A stretch of DNA of 64,000 nucleotides from Autumnicola psychrophila (GTDB taxonomy: Bacteria > Bacteroidota > Bacteroidia > Flavobacteriales > Flavobacteriaceae). The translations under genes were made by a program, and so were the position numbers. Of this stretch, positions 60,753 to 64,000 are shown in pieces (the first letter of the stretch is position 1; each line of letters starts with the position of its first letter). The notes beneath the pieces were generated by a model. The model was not told the DNA's origin. It did not search any database and worked only from the letters and a program-made list of their open reading frames with translations. The stretch spans positions 124,001-188,000 of the forward strand of contig NZ_JAVRHN010000002.1 in NCBI RefSeq assembly GCF_031846645.1, read 5' to 3'.

Positions 60753-61602
60753 AAATAGCAATCTCTATTCAACCAAACGACTTGTGGAAGCCGCTAAAAA
60801 ACGTGACCATGAAGTTGAAGTAATAGATCCAGTTAAATGTGATCTCGTTATTGAAAAGAAAAAACCATCAATATTCTACAAAGGAAAAGCTATTGAAGGA
60901 GCAGACGCTGTAATTCCAAGAATTGGAGCATCGGTTACATTCTTTGGAACCGCCGTTGTAAGACAGTTTGAAATGATGGGTGTTTTTACTACTACAGAAT
61001 CACAGGCACTTGTGAGAAGCCGGGATAAACTAAGGAGTTTGCAAATCCTTTCCCGTGCCAGACTTGGACTGCCAAAAACAGTATTCACTAATTACTCCAA
61101 AGATGTTAAGGAAGTGATAGATCATGTTGGGGGAGCTCCTCTTATCATTAAATTACTAGAAGGCACACAGGGTCTTGGGGTTGTACTTGCAGAAACTAAT
61201 AATGCAGCCGAATCTGTCATTGAAGCTTTTAATGGTTTGCAGGCAAGGGTTATTGTACAGGAATTTATTAAAGAAGCCGGCGGTGCCGACATTCGGGCAT
61301 TTGTTGTAGATGGACATGTGGTTGGCGCCATGAAGCGGCAGGGGAAAGAAGGAGAATTCCGTTCTAACCTCCACCGGGGAGGATCGGCTGAAATTATTGA
61401 ACTTACAGATGAAGAAGAAAATGCAGCTATAAAAGCCGCAAAAGCCATGAGCCTTGGAGTTGCAGGTGTAGATATGTTACAAAGTGCCAGAGGGCCTCTT
61501 ATCCTGGAAGTAAATTCTTCTCCAGGTCTTGAAGGAATAGAAGCTGCTACCGGAAAAGACATAGCAAAAACTATTATTAGGTACATTGAGCGAAATGTTT
61601 AA
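60730..61602 (+). CDS. rimK: RimK-type ATP-grasp amino-acid ligase
   Basis: 290 residues. ATP-grasp ligase of the RimK group, which adds glutamate (or a similar amino acid) to a carboxylate. Substrate-side N-domain (about 1-100) then SRDKLRSLQILSRARLGLPKT, ATP-binding GGAPLIIKLLEGTQGLGVVLA, VIVQEFIKEAGGADIRAFVVDG, FRSNLHRGGSAE and the metal site LILEVNSSPGLEGIE. The E. coli enzyme modifies ribosomal protein S6; here the target is open because of the neighbours. Third-codon-coupled start inside the protease gene; 3 nt to the next gene. Confidence 0.93.
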   Translation: MKLKILSRNSNLYSTKRLVEAAKKRDHEVEVIDPVKCDLVIEKKKPSIFYKGKAIEGADAVIPRIGASVTFFGTAVVRQFEMMGVFTTTESQALVRSRDKLRSLQILSRARLGLPKTVFTNYSKDVKEVIDHVGGAPLIIKLLEGTQGLGVVLAETNNAAESVIEAFNGLQARVIVQEFIKEAGGADIRAFVVDGHVVGAMKRQGKEGEFRSNLHRGGSAEIIELTDEEENAAIKAAKAMSLGVAGVDMLQSARGPLILEVNSSPGLEGIEAATGKDIAKTIIRYIERNV

Positions 61603-61605
61603 TTT

Positions 61606-62607
61606 ATGCCACAAATAGATAAGGACAATGTCCTGGAAATATTAGGAAAAAGAATACCTGCCGGAAAGAGTGCTACAATTAATTTTAATATGGCCAAACT
61701 CTACACCACCACATCTGTAGAGGTACCGGTAATTATTGAACGTGCAAAAAAGCCTGGGCCGGTTGTACTGTTGACAGCAGGAATACATGGTGACGAAATA
61801 AACGGTGTAGAAATTGTACGGCAGATTATTTCTAAGGGAATTAACAGGCCGCAAAAAGGTACTATAATTTGCATTCCGGTGGTGAATATTTTCGGTTTTC
61901 TCACGTTGACACGAGAATTTCCCGATGGCCGGGATCTAAACCGGGTTTTCCCGGGAACAAAACATGGTTCTCTTGCCAGTAGATTCGCTTTCCAATTCGT
62001 GAAGAAAATACTGCCTATAGCCGATTTTTGTATGGACTTCCACACAGGAGGAGCAAGTAGATTTAACGCACCACAAATTAGGATAAAAAAAGGTAACGAA
62101 GAAAGTCTTAAATATGCGCATATCTTCAACGCACCGTTTACCATTAATTCTAAAACAATAACAAAATCTTACAGAGAAACTTGTGCAAAACTGGGAATTC
62201 CGGTTCTTCTTTTTGAAGGCGGAAAATCCTCTAATAGCAACAAAGAAATTGCAAGACATGGCGTAGATGGAGCAACACGTATTCTAAGCCATCTGGACAT
62301 GCTAAAACCGAAGTTTGATTATCCAGATGCTATTACAGAAACGGTTATAATTGAAAATACCTTTTGGATGCGGGCAAAGTACAGCGGGCTTTTACACGTA
62401 AAGATTCCCTGCGGGAAGCATGTGGAAAAAGGAGAATTCATTGCCACAATTACTGACCCTTATGGCAAATTTCGGCATAAAATTAAAGCTGCCAACGAAG
62501 GTTATATAATTAACGTAAATGAATCTCCCATAGTTTACCAGGGAGATGCTGTTTTTCATATTTCATTACCAAAAAGGAGCAATGAAGAAGAAATTTCTGA
62601 GAGCTAA
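61606..62607 (+). CDS. Succinylglutamate desuccinylase/aspartoacylase (AstE/AspA) family protein
   Basis: 333 residues. Zinc carboxypeptidase fold: HGDEINGVEIV (His61, Glu64) and FCMDFHTGG (His) are the zinc ligands, and a catalytic Glu is expected in FEGGKSSNS. A C-terminal lipoyl-like beta domain (about 250-325) ends the protein. Family members remove acyl or amide groups from amino-acid derivatives. Position after rimK suggests it acts on the RimK product or its precursor. Overlaps the next gene by 26 nt. Confidence 0.9.
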   Translation: MPQIDKDNVLEILGKRIPAGKSATINFNMAKLYTTTSVEVPVIIERAKKPGPVVLLTAGIHGDEINGVEIVRQIISKGINRPQKGTIICIPVVNIFGFLTLTREFPDGRDLNRVFPGTKHGSLASRFAFQFVKKILPIADFCMDFHTGGASRFNAPQIRIKKGNEESLKYAHIFNAPFTINSKTITKSYRETCAKLGIPVLLFEGGKSSNSNKEIARHGVDGATRILSHLDMLKPKFDYPDAITETVIIENTFWMRAKYSGLLHVKIPCGKHVEKGEFIATITDPYGKFRHKIKAANEGYIINVNESPIVYQGDAVFHISLPKRSNEEEISES

Positions 62608-63154
62608 ATATAAGAAGCTAAGACTGGGTTTATCTAAAGAAACAATAGAGGATCTCAGCCTCCAAATTGCTAATCAATTATTAACATTGCCTATCTGGAA
62701 CTATGATTTTTATCATCTGTTTTTAAGTATCGCAGAACAGAAAGAAGTAGAGACAGAACCTATACTCCATATCTTACAGGGAAAGGATAAAAATGTGGTA
62801 CTTCCTAAAACTGATGTTCCTACAAATAAACTCATAAATTACCTTTTAACGGATACAACGGTAATTAAAAGAAACCGTTGGAATATTCCCGAACCACTAG
62901 ATGGAATAGAAATAAATGTAGATAAAATCGATGTTGTTTTTATTCCTCTTCTCGCATTTGACAAGTCTGGACACCGCGTTGGCTATGGCAAGGGCTTCTA
63001 TGACAAATTTCTGGCAGCCTGCAAAGAAGACGTTGTAAAAGTCGGCCTCTCGTTTTTTGAATCTGAAATAGAAATTGAGGATACTTACCAATCAGATATC
63101 CCTCTGGACTACTGCGTAACACCTGAAAATACCTACAGCTTTAAAAAAGGTTAA
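62582..63154 (+). CDS. 5-Formyltetrahydrofolate cyclo-ligase
   Basis: 190 residues from ATG 62582 (MKKKFLRAKYKKLR). It converts 5-formyl-THF to 5,10-methenyl-THF using ATP. Sequence marks are RAKYKKLRLGLS, NRWNIPEPLDG, DVVFIPLLAFDKSGHRVGYGKGFYDKFLA and the C-terminal PLDYCVTPEN. The start inside the aspA-like gene shows coupling; its inclusion in the operon may be by position only. Confidence 0.95.
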   Translation: MKKKFLRAKYKKLRLGLSKETIEDLSLQIANQLLTLPIWNYDFYHLFLSIAEQKEVETEPILHILQGKDKNVVLPKTDVPTNKLINYLLTDTTVIKRNRWNIPEPLDGIEINVDKIDVVFIPLLAFDKSGHRVGYGKGFYDKFLAACKEDVVKVGLSFFESEIEIEDTYQSDIPLDYCVTPENTYSFKKG

Positions 63155-63160
63155 ATTTAT

Positions 63161-63191
63161 TTGTAGGACTATTAACATTAAGCTACTTTTA
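63161..63191 (+). promoter_or_regulatory. Promoter of the PAS sensor gene (TTG, 20 nt, TACTTTTA)
   Basis: TTG at 63161-63163 and TACTTTTA at 63184-63191 with exactly 20 nt between, a 7-of-8 -7 box. The leader to the ATG at 63211 would be about 16 nt. Confidence 0.65.
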
Positions 63192-63210
63192 GCCCAATAT
63201 CCCCGGTTTA

Positions 63211-64000
63211 ATGCTTAATGACCTTCAGCTTAATAGTATCCTTGAGGATTTTGATATAGCTTATTGGAAAATCAATCTCTTCAGCAAGGAAATCGATTGG
63301 TCTGATCATTTTACTACTTTGGTCGATAATCTTGATTCAGCTAATAATCCTTACGAATACTTTCTTCAGGAAATCCTCCACCCAGATTATCGTTACGATT
63401 TCAGGGTGAATTTCGAAAAACTATTAACAGAAAACGAAACCTTCAGCTTCGAAATAAGGATGCGCCTTGAAAATGGCAAATATCGATGGTTTGAGTGCAA
63501 AAACCTTAGAAATAAAGACGAAAGCTTAAGAGAAACGGCTGTGCTCCTATTTGTAAATATCCACCAGAGCAAACGCGATCAATATACTATTGAAGAAAAT
63601 TTTTTCTACTACAGAGAAACAGCAGAAATGACCTGTACCGGCGGTTGGTACGTAGACATTATAGACAAAAATATTTACTGGGATAATGTTACTAAAAAAA
63701 TAATGGATTGCCCCCAGGACTTTCACCTGGATTACGAAGAAAGATTGAGGTTCTACGCCCCGGAACATCATCATATAATGAATTCCGCATTTAAGAAATG
63801 TGAGCTTTACGGTATTCCATTTAAGATTGAGCTTAAAATGTTGACCCTTTATAACAGAGAGTTCTGGGTACGGGCAACTGGAAAGCCCGTATACAATCAG
63901 GAGCAACAAATAATAGGCATAAGAGGAGTCTTCCAGGATATAAATGAGAACAAAACCAACGAAATTAATCTCCAGAACTCATTGGACATTATTGCTTCCC
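63211..64000 (+). CDS. PAS-domain sensor protein, 3' part cut by window edge
   Basis: An open frame of 263 codons from ATG 63211 to the right edge. It encodes two PAS/PAC units in tandem: the first at about 15-125 (IAYWKINLFSKEIDWSDHF ... RMRLENGKYRWFECKNL), the second at about 140-255 (GGWYVDIIDKNIYWDNVTKKI ... ATGKPVYNQEQQIIGIRGVFQDI). The repeated motif YWDN / IDWSD followed by the PAC-like LENGKYRWF is typical of PAS_3 domains. The missing C-terminus is most likely a histidine kinase, inferred only from the family. It has its own promoter after fau-type gene. Confidence 0.85.
   Translation, partial: MLNDLQLNSILEDFDIAYWKINLFSKEIDWSDHFTTLVDNLDSANNPYEYFLQEILHPDYRYDFRVNFEKLLTENETFSFEIRMRLENGKYRWFECKNLRNKDESLRETAVLLFVNIHQSKRDQYTIEENFFYYRETAEMTCTGGWYVDIIDKNIYWDNVTKKIMDCPQDFHLDYEERLRFYAPEHHHIMNSAFKKCELYGIPFKIELKMLTLYNREFWVRATGKPVYNQEQQIIGIRGVFQDINENKTNEINLQNSLDIIAS

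Noticed and set aside
1..64000. tRNA, rRNA, CRISPR arrays, insertion sequences, prophage
   Set aside because: I looked for cloverleaf-like and repeat-spacer patterns and transposase or integrase motifs and saw none; a tRNAscan-SE/CRISPR search would settle it.

Overview
The window looks like a chromosomal segment of a Bacteroidota bacterium of the family Flavobacteriaceae, of the Gramella / Salegentibacter / Zunongwangia type. The placement is inferred from gene content: a flavobacterial suf operon with DUF59, DUF2480 and DUF3078 genes attached, TonB-dependent receptors with N-terminal carboxypeptidase-regulatory-like domains, surface-type lipoproteins, a three-gene succinate dehydrogenase with a single cytochrome b subunit, and promoters of the Bacteroidota type (TTG, about 20 nt, TAnnTTTG). 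Most starts have no Shine-Dalgarno sequence. I saw no rRNA, tRNA, CRISPR array, transposase or prophage. Both edges cut genes: an MFS transporter on the left and a PAS-domain sensor on the right.

Layout. 1-6.2 kb: MFS transporter, a small zinc-ribbon protein, a CBS-pair protein, a membrane M28 peptidase with an SDR-like protein 4 nt behind it, then a repeat-bearing spacer and a secreted protein. 6.2-16.1 kb (minus): hflX, then a long Fe-S assembly (suf) operon read from 16.1 kb leftwards: sufA, a four-helix-bundle gene, sufB, a lipoprotein, sufC, sufD, sufS, sufE, DUF59, DUF2480 and DUF3078. 16.4-21.6 kb: thiL, a small Cys/His protein, an alpha/beta hydrolase, aminopeptidase P and the cbpA-cbpM chaperone pair. 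21.8-25.4 kb: sdhCAB with a clear promoter and terminator. 25.4-33.3 kb (plus): an aminotransferase, the phosphoesterase PdeM, two membrane proteins, mfd and a DUF389 protein.

33.3-45.6 kb is the most distinctive block. Two related TonB-dependent receptors, a DUF5689 lipoprotein, a tandem-repeat acidic lipoprotein and two secreted nucleases (an endonuclease/exonuclease/phosphatase and an endonuclease I carried on Ig-like repeats) lie together. I read it as an outer-membrane system that may cut extracellular nucleic acid and import the products; the function is inferred from context. 45.7-53.0 kb (minus) carries pgi, an M23 peptidase, tryptophan 2,3-dioxygenase and a DUF3108 protein, then hppD and hmgA for tyrosine breakdown. 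53.4-57.5 kb holds a patatin/beta-barrel protein and uvrC. 57.6-59.9 kb holds a GMC oxidoreductase with a Tat-targeted small subunit. 60.3-63.2 kb is a tight plus-strand run: retropepsin-like protease, RimK-type ligase, AspA/AstE-type deacylase and 5-formyl-THF cyclo-ligase.

A regulatory theme recurs. Three genes (mfd, uvrC, hflX) have a perfect TAnnTTTG box exactly 5 nt before the ATG, which predicts leaderless or nearly leaderless transcripts. Two of the three are nucleotide-excision-repair genes.
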